Origin: Salinimonas iocasae
GTDB lineage: Bacteria > Pseudomonadota > Gammaproteobacteria > Enterobacterales > Alteromonadaceae
Length of the DNA: 64,000 nucleotides
NCBI RefSeq assembly: GCF_006228385.1
Contig: NZ_CP039853.1
Span: forward strand, 284,009-348,008
Direction: 5' to 3'
The position numbers and the translations under genes were made by a program. This document shows, one piece after another, positions 26,188 through 36,134 of this stretch. The first letter of the stretch is position 1. Each line of letters begins with the position of its first letter. The notes under the pieces were generated by a model. The model worked only from the letters and a program-made list of their open reading frames with translations, did no database searches and was not told where the DNA came from.

Positions 26188-26315
26188 TAGAAAAAAATAC
26201 CACTATCTTACTGATTGTTAAAGAACATGAGTGGATTCTGGCCAAATGACCCTTTTTTTAATGAACAAGAGAAAGCCCGTTGTACAGGCTTCGTGGTTGA
26301 TACTTAGAAAAAGGG
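26188..26315 (-). promoter_or_regulatory. CRISPR leader
   Basis: A 128-bp AT-rich stretch between the last repeat and the cas6f stop, on the side from which the array is transcribed. It includes A/T runs (TAGAAAAAAATACC, CCCTTTTTTTAATG) that could serve as array promoter and IHF or Cas1 docking sites. Confidence 0.65.
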
Positions 26316-26879
26316 TTAAAACTTCGGTACAGGTGTTGTGGCGCTTAGTCCGTACTTCGAAAAAAATATCGCGGAGGTTTTCACTTCCGCTAACAGCGTC
26401 TGCTTAATAAATAAAGGAAACTGCTGGCCGTTTGTCGATCGGCTTTTAATTCGGATGAAAGGTAGGTCAAGCCGCTTTCCAGCGCTGTCTGGTATCCGTT
26501 CAACGGCTTGGTCGTAGGTCAAGCTATGACGCTTCATCGCCCGGCGGCGAAGTCGGTCCGGGCTACTTTGAACATGCATCCGCTGCACCAACCAATACTC
26601 TTTGGTATCCGGCGTTTTATTAATACCCACTACATTAGTAAAATCCCCCAGCCCCTTACGCCAGGGAAATTGCTCCAATTGTTCCAGACGCTCTTTAGTA
26701 CCATGTACTCGCAGTTGTTTGCCTAGAGTGCTTCTGTTTGCCGAAGGAAAGCTTACACCAATATCGTTATCGGATACGGCCACCAACGCTCGGTGTAGTT
26801 TACTAAACAGTGCGTTCATCAAAATTGGAGCCGTAAATTCTGGATCTTCTAAAATTTTAATATCTAGATAATGGTCCAT
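26316..26879 (-). CDS. cas6f: Cas6f (Csy4) crRNA endonuclease
   Basis: This 187-residue Csy4-type RNase opens MDHYLDIKILEDPEFTAPIL and carries the conserved His in FSKLHRALV (about residue 29, catalytic), an Arg-rich helix SSPDRLRRRAMKRH that binds the repeat hairpin, and C-terminal GLSATTPVPKF. It processes the array transcript and stays on the crRNA 3' hairpin. It is last in the cas operon, 11 nt after cas7f, with SD AAGGAAGG. Confidence 0.95.
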   Translation of the reverse strand: MDHYLDIKILEDPEFTAPILMNALFSKLHRALVAVSDNDIGVSFPSANRSTLGKQLRVHGTKERLEQLEQFPWRKGLGDFTNVVGINKTPDTKEYWLVQRMHVQSSPDRLRRRAMKRHSLTYDQAVERIPDSAGKRLDLPFIRIKSRSTNGQQFPLFIKQTLLAEVKTSAIFFSKYGLSATTPVPKF

Positions 26880-26890
26880 AAACCTTCCTT

Positions 26891-27895
26891 TTACGTGTCC
26901 GATTTGCCGCCAAACACGCCGCCACGAATAAGGTTAGCAATCACATAATGCTGCTGGTCCAGCTCAGGCGCTTGCCCTTTTTCCATCCATTTATCAAATA
27001 ACGTATAAAAATCGTCTTTATTATTACGGTACGCCTTACCCCGGCTGGTAACCGAGCCAAAGGGTTCTGCCGAAATCGGACCTACCTCCGCCGCACTTTG
27101 ATGCCATGTGTCTACCGTACGAATGGCATTGCCAATTTTTTGAGAATGTAGCGCGGCGATACCGTCAACGTGATACAAGACCTTGCTTTTATCTGACTTA
27201 CCATCTAAAACAAGCTCTTGCGAGGGGAATACTTCTTGCCCTTCGCCCAATTTTACGAAGGCTTCAACTTGGAAGTAGGCAAAGGCATCACTGGTTAACC
27301 CTTTTTGCACCTCTTTGGCAAAGGCCTTTAAATCATCGCTTTGAAAATCAAAATTGCGAAGCGCGAGATCGTAGCCATTGAATACCCACGTCGTATCGCC
27401 GTCCTTTTTTGTCTGCGTGACACGAACAGAAATATCTTCAGCTTCTACACGGTTACGCCAAAGAAAGCGGCCGTTGGCAATATTAGACGCATAGCGATGC
27501 GCTAATACATCAAACGATTGTTCTTCAATGTATGACTCAATTGTGCTGCGTAATACTTCCTGATATTCAGGGCTGTTGCACGCAGAAGGAGTAGCTAAAT
27601 CACCCAAAACCCGCAAGCTAAATACCACTTTTAATGTGTCACAATCAAAGGGTAATGCGGCGGTATCGACAGTTTGCAGGTTCGCTTTATTTACTTCCTG
27701 ATCTAACTTTGCTGGATCCTTCAAAATGGTATTTTTCTGTCGATTAGAAATGGTCCCGCGCACCGACTTTACTTTTAACGTTATGGGTTTCCATTCACCG
27801 TCTGGCGTTGCCCAGTTTCCAGCGAACAACAAGCCATCTGAGTTTGCCAGTTTACGTTCGAATGCTAAGACTGATGCGGTTTTTATTGCTGCCAT
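26891..27895 (-). CDS. cas7f: Cas7f (Csy3) Cascade backbone protein
   Basis: A 334-residue Csy3-type protein (start [20 protein letters not shown], with LLFAGNW), the repeated subunit that coats the spacer part of crRNA in the I-F Cascade. Family features include [10 protein letters not shown] and [24 protein letters not shown] precedes the start, and it is in operon with cas5f (19-nt gap) and cas6f. Length is normal. Confidence 0.95.
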   Translation of the reverse strand: MAAIKTASVLAFERKLANSDGLLFAGNWATPDGEWKPITLKVKSVRGTISNRQKNTILKDPAKLDQEVNKANLQTVDTAALPFDCDTLKVVFSLRVLGDLATPSACNSPEYQEVLRSTIESYIEEQSFDVLAHRYASNIANGRFLWRNRVEAEDISVRVTQTKKDGDTTWVFNGYDLALRNFDFQSDDLKAFAKEVQKGLTSDAFAYFQVEAFVKLGEGQEVFPSQELVLDGKSDKSKVLYHVDGIAALHSQKIGNAIRTVDTWHQSAAEVGPISAEPFGSVTSRGKAYRNNKDDFYTLFDKWMEKGQAPELDQQHYVIANLIRGGVFGGKSDT

Positions 27896-27914
27896 GCTAT
27901 TTCTCCTTAATGGT

Positions 27915-28850
27915 TTAGTCTGTTTCGCTACTCAATGATGCAGGTGCGTCAGGCTGATAGTTGTTTTTACAAAGGTAAAGTGCATTGTCTGCGTGATATT
28001 CCTGTTGCCAGAAAAGATGTTTCAAATCGCTTATCCGGTGAGGGCTGATCCATTGACCCAGTGAATAAATCGATTCAACAAACTGTACGGGGCAAGTGCG
28101 GTCGCGTACATGACCTACCTCTCCGGCCTCATATAAATCCGATATACCCTGGTAGCCAACCATGATTGGTTTAAGCCATCCAATATAATCGAGGCGCTCT
28201 GTACGCCATTCAGCTCTATCGCCTTTTGTTTGGGCGGCCATTCTTTTAATGCTGAAATCCAACAATGCATCTAAAGGCGTTTTTTGACTTTCTTCGATAT
28301 GCGATTGAAGTACATCATCACGACTAACCAGAGCAAAACCTGGTAACAGTTTGCGTAAGAATGATTTTCGCGTGCCAGATTCTCGATTTATCGCGCCTAT
28401 ATCCTTGATAAGTTCTACTTCACCGAGTTGCTTCACCTTGCCGCCCGCAACTCTAGAGGTGAGTAATGCACTTTTAATAAATTCAACAAGTTCATCCTCG
28501 AACATGGGCGGCGTAGGGCCCGAAAGTAAAATGAGCAGAGAGATATCCATACGCATTCTGCCCTCTTCATTAAAAGGCGCGGTGCTGCCGTCTTTGGTTA
28601 ATGGATTCCGGGTCAGGGCAAAGTAGTTCTCACGGCTCATATTATTGCTATGGGCCTGTACCTGGCTGGCGTGGCAGATCACCGCGCAGCCTGACAGCGT
28701 GATTTTATTCGAAATCCCTGCCTGAACTTTTCTTTGCAGGGCATGGGTTAATCCCAAAAAGCTGGTCATGGCCGGAAAGCCCCATGTAATACCGGCAATG
28801 GCATTGGCAGCTTCCACCTGAAGGTGTCTGATTACCAAAAGCTTTTCCAT
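27915..28850 (-). CDS. cas5f: Cas5f (Csy2) Cascade subunit
   Basis: Start chosen at ATG 28850 ([20 protein letters not shown]), which overlaps the cas8f stop (TAATG); a start 63 nt upstream would add a non-homologous N-terminus. The 311-residue protein shows the Csy2 hallmarks [22 protein letters not shown] and, later, GAVGHV-like loops. With Cas8f it binds the 5' handle of crRNA. Confidence 0.94.
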   Translation of the reverse strand: MEKLLVIRHLQVEAANAIAGITWGFPAMTSFLGLTHALQRKVQAGISNKITLSGCAVICHASQVQAHSNNMSRENYFALTRNPLTKDGSTAPFNEEGRMRMDISLLILLSGPTPPMFEDELVEFIKSALLTSRVAGGKVKQLGEVELIKDIGAINRESGTRKSFLRKLLPGFALVSRDDVLQSHIEESQKTPLDALLDFSIKRMAAQTKGDRAEWRTERLDYIGWLKPIMVGYQGISDLYEAGEVGHVRDRTCPVQFVESIYSLGQWISPHRISDLKHLFWQQEYHADNALYLCKNNYQPDAPASLSSETD

Positions 28851-30184
28851 TAAAAGGCCTCCTCTACATCGTCTTTTACCAGCCGGAGCTCTTGCGCGGT
28901 AAGAACTTTCCATTGCATAAACTCTACATCGCCTGTGGCGATATCAGAATTTTTCTCCAACTCGGTATTTAAGAAACGAGAAAAATCCGCAGCGACCAAA
29001 CCTTGCCATTCTTTCTTATCAAATTCGTTTTCAAATTCTTTATCAAAGTCTCGCCGCTTAGGATCTAGCCAAAGCTTTTGGTGTAGGGGTAAATGACAAT
29101 CTGGAAGAGAGGACCAACCTGGTGAAGATGTTCTAACGCCGGTCCCGTAGGCAACTAACTGATCAACAATATCCTCAATACGACGCGCGCGCTCTGTACG
29201 GATTTTCATATCGCTACGTTTATTCAAATTAGCAACCAAAAATTTTTTCAAGCCCATAATTTGCCCGTAAACCCGGCGCGAAAACGGTCCTCGAAAGATA
29301 GATTTTACCTTTAGCGGTGGTTTTTGCTGACTTTGCCAGGCAGGGGGGGAACTACTTAATAAAAATGCTCGCCCACCACGTCCAGAATTTAACTGACTAA
29401 TATTCTGCGGCTTGGTGCCCCCAAAGCCTTGCACCGCAATATCTTGAAACTCAATGGTAGCAATGTCTGACATTTTCTCACTGCGACGCGCTGCGCGAGC
29501 TTCTTTTTGCTCTTCTGAGAAGCGCGCATACTGGACGCGTTCAAATATTTCCTGAGAAAGTGACGTGCCATAAAGTGGCAACACCAGATGATAATCATCA
29601 TCAACTGGCCAGTAGAGTTGCTTGCTTAATTTATGGGAGGTGGGATCTTTGGCCGTCACCGCCAATTTAAAGCCACCCAACCAGTCATTTAGTTGTGCTT
29701 TAGATTCTGCAAACGGTTCAAAGGGCGACATGTCATTTTGCTGAACAAAATTTGCCAGCAGTTTGCCATTATCACTTTCAAGCAAAAGCAACTTACCCAC
29801 ATCCAGTGCCGCCGCGTTGCCCACCACATCAATCTTTGGATTGTTTATACTTGAGGTAGAAATAAATGTGGACGCTGATTTATTAGCATTTGCAAACAAA
29901 CTTGTTCCTTTAGCATCAGAATGGGTAAATTTCAGAGCATGCGTTACAAGCTGTAATTGCTTAGCACGGTTTGCCGCGTCACTCAGCCAATTCACTGGTT
30001 TGAAACGGCCTTCTTCGGTAACTCGTAACGCTGTTCGCTGCAATTCATAAGCGGCGACATCTTCAGTCGATGCAGCGCTCACGCCTTTTTGCGTATCCTT
30101 ATCGAATTTTTCCAGCTTATCCCGCTTGCGGCTGTCGATATAATCGCGGATCTTTTCTGATAGCGTTCTTTCTTCGCGTTCCAT
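28850..30184 (-). CDS. cas8f: Cas8f (Csy1) large Cascade subunit
   Basis: A 444-residue Csy1-type protein (N-terminal IRDYIDSRKRDKLEKF). Family-typical elements include LPLYGTSLSQEIFERVQ, FGGTKPQNISQLNSGRGGRAFLLSS and SLPDCHLPLHQKLWLDP. It recognises the CC PAM and, with Cas5f, caps the 5' end of crRNA. RBS GGGAGGA. It lies 33 nt downstream of cas2-3. Confidence 0.95.
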   Translation of the reverse strand: MEREERTLSEKIRDYIDSRKRDKLEKFDKDTQKGVSAASTEDVAAYELQRTALRVTEEGRFKPVNWLSDAANRAKQLQLVTHALKFTHSDAKGTSLFANANKSASTFISTSSINNPKIDVVGNAAALDVGKLLLLESDNGKLLANFVQQNDMSPFEPFAESKAQLNDWLGGFKLAVTAKDPTSHKLSKQLYWPVDDDYHLVLPLYGTSLSQEIFERVQYARFSEEQKEARAARRSEKMSDIATIEFQDIAVQGFGGTKPQNISQLNSGRGGRAFLLSSSPPAWQSQQKPPLKVKSIFRGPFSRRVYGQIMGLKKFLVANLNKRSDMKIRTERARRIEDIVDQLVAYGTGVRTSSPGWSSLPDCHLPLHQKLWLDPKRRDFDKEFENEFDKKEWQGLVAADFSRFLNTELEKNSDIATGDVEFMQWKVLTAQELRLVKDDVEEAF

Positions 30185-30217
30185 TTATCCTCCCTTCTCC
30201 ACGTTTTATTCCTTTTG

Positions 30218-33200
30218 CTAAAAAGGTTTGTAAAAACCCAATACTTCACTCTGTTGCCACACATTATCTTCGTCGTTCTTTCGTAGCCGAATAGTGCCAA
30301 ATTGCATAGATGTCTCACTGAGTTCTCTATTGAGAGCTTCTGCCAACGCAATCAATGTGCTTTGATAATCAAAGTGTTTCGCCCAGTTATGTACGCCTGT
30401 GGCAAAAGCTGGCTGTTGGTCGCGCTGAAAATGTTGTTTGTCGTCGGCTTTTAGCTCACCGCTTTCGTGCCAGCGATGCATGGTGGGTTCCTCGTATTCT
30501 TCGTCTAAATAGAAACAATAAGATTCATCCGGCGTATGACGACGAAATGGTAACTTGCGTTGGAGGTGATTCGTCCAATGACAAGGCTTTTCCCACCATA
30601 AGCTGGCAAACGCTTCGCCGTTTTCTTTAGCCGTTCCCCACAACTGAGCATGCAGCGCCGCATGCTCTAAATCCACAAAACGCTTGGTTGGTGCTAACTT
30701 ATTTCGCTTCTGGATGCGTGGTAAGGCGCTGATGGTCTGGTATTCGCTTACCTCTACCAAATCGTTTAGCTTGTGGCTTTCTAACAAAAACTCAGGGCTT
30801 TCGAAGCCTGGCTTGGTATAGGCAGCCTTTTCATTTTTCATTGCCCGTATGTTTTGATTCAACAGGTGAATATTAGGGTTATCTACTGTGGCGTCGGAGT
30901 GCCGTAACACTCGCCCTGCCAATTGAATCAGAGAGCGAATCGATGACGGCTCTACGACCGCCCAATCATAGGAATGATCCCTCCCCACCTCGGTGACTGG
31001 ACTCCCTAATACAACAAAAATATGCTGGTCATTTGGGTGAGCGTTTAGCGCGTTACTCACGCTAGGTTGCCCCCAAATGGCGTTAGAATCTTTCCGGTTT
31101 AATATCGTATCCAGCATTTGTTCAATCGCAGAACGCTGCAATAAGAGAAACTGGCTGTGGTAAACACAATAGTGAATCTGAATGCCGTCTGGACTTGGCT
31201 TGTTCATCAAGGATTTAGCAACCGCGACCAAGGGATTAATGTTAGCCATTCGCACGAGGCCAAAACTGGTTTTTGCAGATAAATATGGATGCGGGTGATG
31301 ATGATCGTTATGAAGCGCTAAAATACTTTGGTGAATACGATTAGATAAGGCTTGAATCACCGTAGCTTCGACAATCTCGCCATTCCCTTGCTCATCACTA
31401 CCATTCTTATCGTCACAATCAACCAACGCCACAAGACGTTTGATCGATTGCCCTAAGAGCTTGTCAGCACGCGATGCCATGAGTTTTTGATGATGGGCAG
31501 AAAATACAGATAAGTTACTCGCCTGGATAGAATCGCTAAGAAATTCATCAAACCAGGCGCATACTACATTGGGCGTGCGACTCGGGTTCACACTAACTGA
31601 AGTTTCATAGTGTTTACGACCGGCGAGGTACGCATCAAATAACGCGTGAATTAAATCAGGTGGCAAGGTAGCGGAAGAAAGCAATACGTTAGATCCCAAC
31701 ATGCCAGCCCAATTCACGAGTCGACACAATGCAGGCAAATCTTCCAAACCAAAGTCATCAGGCTCATCCAGCACTAAATCAGAGGTCAGCAAGCGCAGCA
31801 TGGGGGCTATTTGCTTGCCGCCTCGGCTGCCTTCGGTTGATGGCATTAGGTGATCAATGGTGCTCACCAACACGGGCGCATTGACCAGTTTATTGTTTTG
31901 AGGGGCGTTTTCTAACCAACGCGATAAGGGCCCATCACTTAGCATCCCTTCATAACTAACGTAGCTATCCCGATCACTAAAGTCATTGGCCGATTCAGAA
32001 CCCAATAAAGCATCTTGCTTGCTTTCTTCTGCTAACACTTGCTTGGTTTGCACCCGCTCATGCAAGTCTTTCACTGCTTTTGAGCCAATAAGAACCGCTA
32101 AATCTTCATCGTCCAGTCGCAGTAGCTCTTTAAAAGCATCCCCCGTCTGCAGAGTGAGCGTGCGAAGCCCAAGCGCCACACTGAATCGACACCCTTTTTT
32201 CTCGTCAGCAATGCCATACATAACACGCGCATTGGCAAAGGTTTTACCTTTGCCGGTAGACGCCACATTGATACCAAAAAAGCCGTGCTGTTTAACGTTG
32301 TCTCGAACACTGACAGCTAACTCGTAGGCTTTATTCTGCCAGGCAAAGCGACTGTCTGGTGTGCGTTTTTTTAATAGTGGGTGTCGAGTAATGACAGGTA
32401 AGGATTCTTTTAATGAGGACAAAGACCGTACTATTTGATGGCTATGACGGTACACGCCAATCAAATGTTCATCTAAGGTTTGATTGTATTTTCCGTTATC
32501 TCGGCTGCCACGCTCGCGCCAGGTATTAGCATATACCTTTTTATAGCCTTTATTATCGTGCCATGGGCTTTTCAAGCCGGTAGATTTTAGCGACGAATAA
32601 TAATGATCGCCCAACATCAATCCTAAGCGTGCAAGATGCAAAGAAAAAGGCTTGTTCAGCCACTCTGTAGTTAGCAGCTGTGAACGCTTACGACCTTGCG
32701 ATGCGATACGGCTAATACGTTCACACCAGACCTTGCTACAAAATGGCGAGCCTTGTTGAAAAGCCCAAACAGCTTCAATCTCAGAGAGCTTCCAATCTTG
32801 GTTACCGCATTGCGGAGAATTCCAACTTGCATCAATATAATCGTCCATTAATGATTCTGGATACTTCTCATAATCTGTATTGCCATCTGAAGGCTCTGGC
32901 AATCTATGATGAGAGAGAATGAGCCAGGCAACGGCTTTGGCAACAGGTGGAAGTAAACTCAATGGCGAATAGATTTTTTTGTCGATTCCGTCTTTTTTAA
33001 GGTTTGCCATGACCTTGCTTTCTATGTCATCTGGCAAATCACTTAAGATGGTTAACCATGCGGCGTCTTGTTCATTGGTATTCACTCCTTCAGTCGCATA
33101 GAGCACAAAGGCTTCAAATAACCGCACGGAGACCCATTCGTGACGATAAGGCTCATAGTTTTGAGTTTTGTTGTTAGGATTAAGCTTGTCTTGAAAGGCT

Positions 33201-33589
33201 TTATTGGCTTTACCGAAATCATGAAACAGCGCCGCAATGCCCGCCAGTATTCGGATATCTTCTACGGTGTGCCATTTATTCTCATCGCCAGAACGCAAAA
33301 TATCTCGCCCAGTGATATTGGTTGGAACAGTGCCCCATTCGTTAAAGCGACGCGGATTACCCACCAGCCATTTTAATTCCGTTCGGTTATTCCCCCGAAT
33401 CCAGTGACATGCCACAGAGGTATTTCGTCGCGCGGTCTTTTTGAGTAATTTTCGTAACGTAACTAAGCCTTGTTCCGTTATAGCCGTTTGCCACGTTCGG
33501 TCGCCCGCCCGCTCTGCGAATTGATCAATAACACGACGAGTTTCTTTGAGAGCTTTTTTTGAACACTGCGATACCAATAAAATATTCAT
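30218..33589 (-). CDS. cas3: Cas2-3 fusion (Cas3f) nuclease-helicase
   Basis: This 1123-residue protein has an N-terminal Cas2-like part (MNILLVSQCSKKALKETRRV), an HD nuclease (ALFHDFGKANKAFQDKL, and LILSHHRLPEP), and a superfamily 2 helicase with motif I STGKGKTFANA, motif II VLDEPDDF and motif VI LAGRVLRH. This is the I-F-specific fusion, which both degrades targeted DNA and joins Cas1 for spacer acquisition. It starts 2 nt after the cas1 stop. All motifs look intact. Confidence 0.96.
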   Translation of the reverse strand: MNILLVSQCSKKALKETRRVIDQFAERAGDRTWQTAITEQGLVTLRKLLKKTARRNTSVACHWIRGNNRTELKWLVGNPRRFNEWGTVPTNITGRDILRSGDENKWHTVEDIRILAGIAALFHDFGKANKAFQDKLNPNNKTQNYEPYRHEWVSVRLFEAFVLYATEGVNTNEQDAAWLTILSDLPDDIESKVMANLKKDGIDKKIYSPLSLLPPVAKAVAWLILSHHRLPEPSDGNTDYEKYPESLMDDYIDASWNSPQCGNQDWKLSEIEAVWAFQQGSPFCSKVWCERISRIASQGRKRSQLLTTEWLNKPFSLHLARLGLMLGDHYYSSLKSTGLKSPWHDNKGYKKVYANTWRERGSRDNGKYNQTLDEHLIGVYRHSHQIVRSLSSLKESLPVITRHPLLKKRTPDSRFAWQNKAYELAVSVRDNVKQHGFFGINVASTGKGKTFANARVMYGIADEKKGCRFSVALGLRTLTLQTGDAFKELLRLDDEDLAVLIGSKAVKDLHERVQTKQVLAEESKQDALLGSESANDFSDRDSYVSYEGMLSDGPLSRWLENAPQNNKLVNAPVLVSTIDHLMPSTEGSRGGKQIAPMLRLLTSDLVLDEPDDFGLEDLPALCRLVNWAGMLGSNVLLSSATLPPDLIHALFDAYLAGRKHYETSVSVNPSRTPNVVCAWFDEFLSDSIQASNLSVFSAHHQKLMASRADKLLGQSIKRLVALVDCDDKNGSDEQGNGEIVEATVIQALSNRIHQSILALHNDHHHPHPYLSAKTSFGLVRMANINPLVAVAKSLMNKPSPDGIQIHYCVYHSQFLLLQRSAIEQMLDTILNRKDSNAIWGQPSVSNALNAHPNDQHIFVVLGSPVTEVGRDHSYDWAVVEPSSIRSLIQLAGRVLRHSDATVDNPNIHLLNQNIRAMKNEKAAYTKPGFESPEFLLESHKLNDLVEVSEYQTISALPRIQKRNKLAPTKRFVDLEHAALHAQLWGTAKENGEAFASLWWEKPCHWTNHLQRKLPFRRHTPDESYCFYLDEEYEEPTMHRWHESGELKADDKQHFQRDQQPAFATGVHNWAKHFDYQSTLIALAEALNRELSETSMQFGTIRLRKNDEDNVWQQSEVLGFYKPF

Positions 33590-33590
33590 A

Positions 33591-34559
33591 CTAGGCGCTA
33601 CATTTATCGCTGATAGCCTTGAGGCTATCGATCATAAAATCCAGCGCTTCACTCTGGCGAACAGCGGCTATACAGGCTTGACGAAATTCTTGTTCGCTAT
33701 CTCCGTTCATCGCGCTCAAAAACGCTTGTGGTAAAACGACACCGTCTTTAACTAAATCAGCAGCGTCAAATACTAATCCCCCGCGGCGGGTCTTACCGTG
33801 TAAAACGGATAGCCCATGGGGCAGCCCCAGAACCCAGGTTGCCGTGGCCCCTAATCCATAAGCGAGATAATTACCATGATCTAAAAAGTGGTTAGCAAAA
33901 TCAGTTCCTGCCCCTTGTTTCACTCGGGAAAAATCATTGTAACCTGTGACCGAACAGATGATTTTATACAAATTTTTTGTCAAACGTGCTTCACTGAGCA
34001 TCAGTGCTTGTGTATCTTTTGAGCTTTGAACTTGTTGCTCAAATTGAACTAGCGCCTGATTCAAAGCATCAGGATCAACCGTGAACTTTGCTTCTTTTAA
34101 TTGCTTATTTTTAAGCCATTGAGCTCGGGTGAATTTGATACGATGTTGTTGGATGAGCTTTGCGGCCTGCAGTCGCTTGCTTTTATCAAACCAGAACGAA
34201 ACCCAATTTTGTAAATAGCCTACTGGACGGTATTCACTTTGTGGACTAAAGAAGCTGACGTCAACGTCGACCTCATTAGTTGAAAATAATGGTGCTCCCC
34301 CCCCGCCACAAAAGCCGATTAATACACCCGCTTTTGCCAATTCACGTACTGCCGCTTGAGTAATTGATGTGCCATTACCGAGTAACAGCGTGGTAGTGTT
34401 GGCAATAGGAATATTCCAATAACAGGACTGTTTTCCTTCATCGGTAACGTATTCTACACGCCCGTCTTTTACCAAAACTCTGCAGTACTCAAGATAATAC
34501 ATATTCGCACGCTTTGAGTGCAGAATAGTTTTCATTTCCGAGGGGGAGAACTGCTCCAT
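33591..34559 (-). CDS. cas1: Cas1 (type I-F) integrase
   Basis: This 322-residue I-F Cas1 (start MEQFSPSEMKTILHSKRANM) has an N-terminal strand domain and a helical catalytic domain with the metal-binding residues in SEARLTKNLYKIICS (Glu), GLPHGLSVLHGKTRRGGLVFDAADLVKD (His, Asp). It inserts new spacers with Cas2-3. It is first in the cas operon, with SD AAGGAA. No copy of the shared upstream motif precedes it, so the operon is expressed by a different promoter in 34560-34760. Confidence 0.96.
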   Translation of the reverse strand: MEQFSPSEMKTILHSKRANMYYLEYCRVLVKDGRVEYVTDEGKQSCYWNIPIANTTTLLLGNGTSITQAAVRELAKAGVLIGFCGGGGAPLFSTNEVDVDVSFFSPQSEYRPVGYLQNWVSFWFDKSKRLQAAKLIQQHRIKFTRAQWLKNKQLKEAKFTVDPDALNQALVQFEQQVQSSKDTQALMLSEARLTKNLYKIICSVTGYNDFSRVKQGAGTDFANHFLDHGNYLAYGLGATATWVLGLPHGLSVLHGKTRRGGLVFDAADLVKDGVVLPQAFLSAMNGDSEQEFRQACIAAVRQSEALDFMIDSLKAISDKCSA

Positions 34560-34936
34560 TAATCATTTCCTTATGATTTTTATGAAATTCGTGGGATATG
34601 GTTTAACCTAACGTCTAGAAGGATAATAGGCAAGTTGATTGATATCCTGCGCGCGTTGTAATTAAAGTTGTATCTATCGAATATCTAGGTGGAATCGAAT
34701 GAAGTCTTTTTTTCACTTGCTCAAATCAAGCATTTCGCCAATGGTTCATCAAACTTGGCTTCTATTTTTCCCATCAAATCGTCCCGAACATTATGATCGA
34801 CGACTTAGCCGATGATAGAAATATTCCAAGAGAGCGTAAGGCGCGCTTTATAATAAACTTACCAAAGAGCTGAGCACTAAAACCCTGCTAGTTTTTGAGT
34901 CTAGATAACTACCCCCCTTTCACTATCACTTATGGA
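34560..34936. other. Upstream region of the cas operon, gene remnants possible
   Basis: About 375 bp. It should contain the cas promoter on the left side. Two short plus-strand frames (MKSFFHLLKSSISP..., 38 codons from about 34699; MIDDLADDRNIPRERKARFI..., 26 codons from about 34791) overlap in different frames and look like pieces of a broken gene. I do not call either. Confidence 0.35.
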
Positions 34937-35143
34937 TTATTCGTATTTTTTCTTCTTGTCATGCCGGTATGCCATGACATTGCTAACATGCTTTTCTATC
35001 AACATTGGTAGCCCGTTCATGGCAATTACTATATCGACAAAGCGAGATTCAAGCGTCTGAATGGTGGTTCTCAGCTTTTCATCATTAGGCTGCGTGGGTA
35101 GAAAGTGTGGTTTACCAAATGGTGTTGCCTGACCATCAATCAT
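34937..35143 (-). CDS. Small hypothetical protein
   Basis: This 68-residue soluble protein (MIDGQATPFGKPHFLPTQPN...) has a helical middle (LRTTIQTLESRFVDIVIAMN) and a basic tail (YRHDKKKKYE). A strong RBS (GAAGGAA) supports the start. It lies 37 nt downstream of the 77-residue gene, so both are probably read from the motif at 35445. Family unknown. Confidence 0.55.
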   Translation of the reverse strand: MIDGQATPFGKPHFLPTQPNDEKLRTTIQTLESRFVDIVIAMNGLPMLIEKHVSNVMAYRHDKKKKYE

Positions 35144-35180
35144 AGAAAATTCCTTCTTTCGTTATAGTGTTATATCCAGC

Positions 35181-35414
35181 TCACACGTAGCCGGTGTAAC
35201 TGTAAGTATTTTCTTTTGAAAACGGCAAACGAGTGCGTCTGACTTCACCCTTGAACGCGCCATTGCGAAATACATCCACGCGAACTGCGGTTGATTGGCT
35301 AAGTACTCGCTCTGCGCCATTGCGAGCTTGCATTAAATTAGCGCAATAAGAGCCGGTTCGGCTGAGAGGACAAAAAGGGTGGCCATTTAAATATGCTGTG
35401 AATGAATCGCCCAT
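35181..35414 (-). CDS. Small hypothetical protein
   Basis: This 77-residue protein (MGDSFTAYLNGHPFCPLSRTGSYC...) has two Cys and a strand-rich, Arg-rich C-terminal half. AAGGAAA lies 8 nt before the start, and a good copy of the shared upstream motif ends about 30 nt upstream. Its size and single-gene promoter resemble plasmid early or anti-host proteins, but function is unknown. Confidence 0.6.
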   Translation of the reverse strand: MGDSFTAYLNGHPFCPLSRTGSYCANLMQARNGAERVLSQSTAVRVDVFRNGAFKGEVRRTRLPFSKENTYSYTGYV

Positions 35415-35444
35415 GATTATTTCCTTGTGCTGAGCTTTGGATAC

Positions 35445-35478
35445 GGGTTAAATGTGACAAGTTGACCGGAGTGAGCAA
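35445..35478 (-). promoter_or_regulatory. Shared upstream motif (genes 35414 to 34937)
   Basis: On the minus strand TTGCTC is followed 19 nt after the first T by TGTCACATTTAACCC. Confidence 0.55.
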
Positions 35479-35601
35479 AAACGGCAGAAGTTAGACCTAC
35501 TGATAATCTTTGATAATTTAAAGACTTAGGCACTGTTTTGCATAATGGGATTATTGCTTAGTATTGAATGTTAGGGTAAATTTCCGGGCATTATAAAAAC
35601 A

Positions 35602-36096
35602 ATGGTCAATGGAATGAATAAAAAAATTAACCCCCGGTTTTCATTAAGAGCCTTTCTTCTTCGACCAATGATCGTCGTACCTGTCCTTTTTTTCGCATGG
35701 GTACCAGGCTTTCCTTTAGGCTTACTTACGGCATATGTTCTCAAGGAAGTAGTGGACTATAAAGTGTCCCTAGTTGCAGTTGGCATATTTGCTTTGATTC
35801 TGGGACCCGCTGTGGGTTTAGCGCTGATATACCAGATGTCAAAGAAAGCATTGAATAAATCAGAATACGTTTTGGGTGACAAAACAGTTAGCGCCACCAG
35901 CGGTCTTATGAGCATTACGACAAAAAGCTTTAAATACTCTGATATTGTTTCTATGTCGCTTCATCAATCAATTGGCCAGCAAGAGGCAGGTGTAGCTGAT
36001 ATCAACATTCAGACGGCCTCAGAAAGCGATATCAAACTCTGGTATATTCCTAACTACAAAGAAGTTTATGATTTCATAAATGATAAACGTGATTAG
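35602..36096 (+). CDS. Membrane protein with bPH2/DUF304-like PH domain
   Basis: This 164-residue protein has two membrane segments (MIVVPVLFFAWVPGFPLGLLTAYVL and VSLVAVGIFALILGPAVGLALIY). A cytosolic strand-rich domain (SEYVLGDKTVSATSGLMSITTKSFKYSDIVSMSL) follows, with the Y-L-D--V-----G------K-----I pattern of bacterial PH (bPH2) domains. It may start four codons later at MNKKINP. It stands alone on the plus strand with no linked genes. Confidence 0.6.
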   Translation: MVNGMNKKINPRFSLRAFLLRPMIVVPVLFFAWVPGFPLGLLTAYVLKEVVDYKVSLVAVGIFALILGPAVGLALIYQMSKKALNKSEYVLGDKTVSATSGLMSITTKSFKYSDIVSMSLHQSIGQQEAGVADINIQTASESDIKLWYIPNYKEVYDFINDKRD

Positions 36097-36134
36097 CCTT
36101 TGATGAGTGGGGCTCACAAGCCCCACTCATTTTG

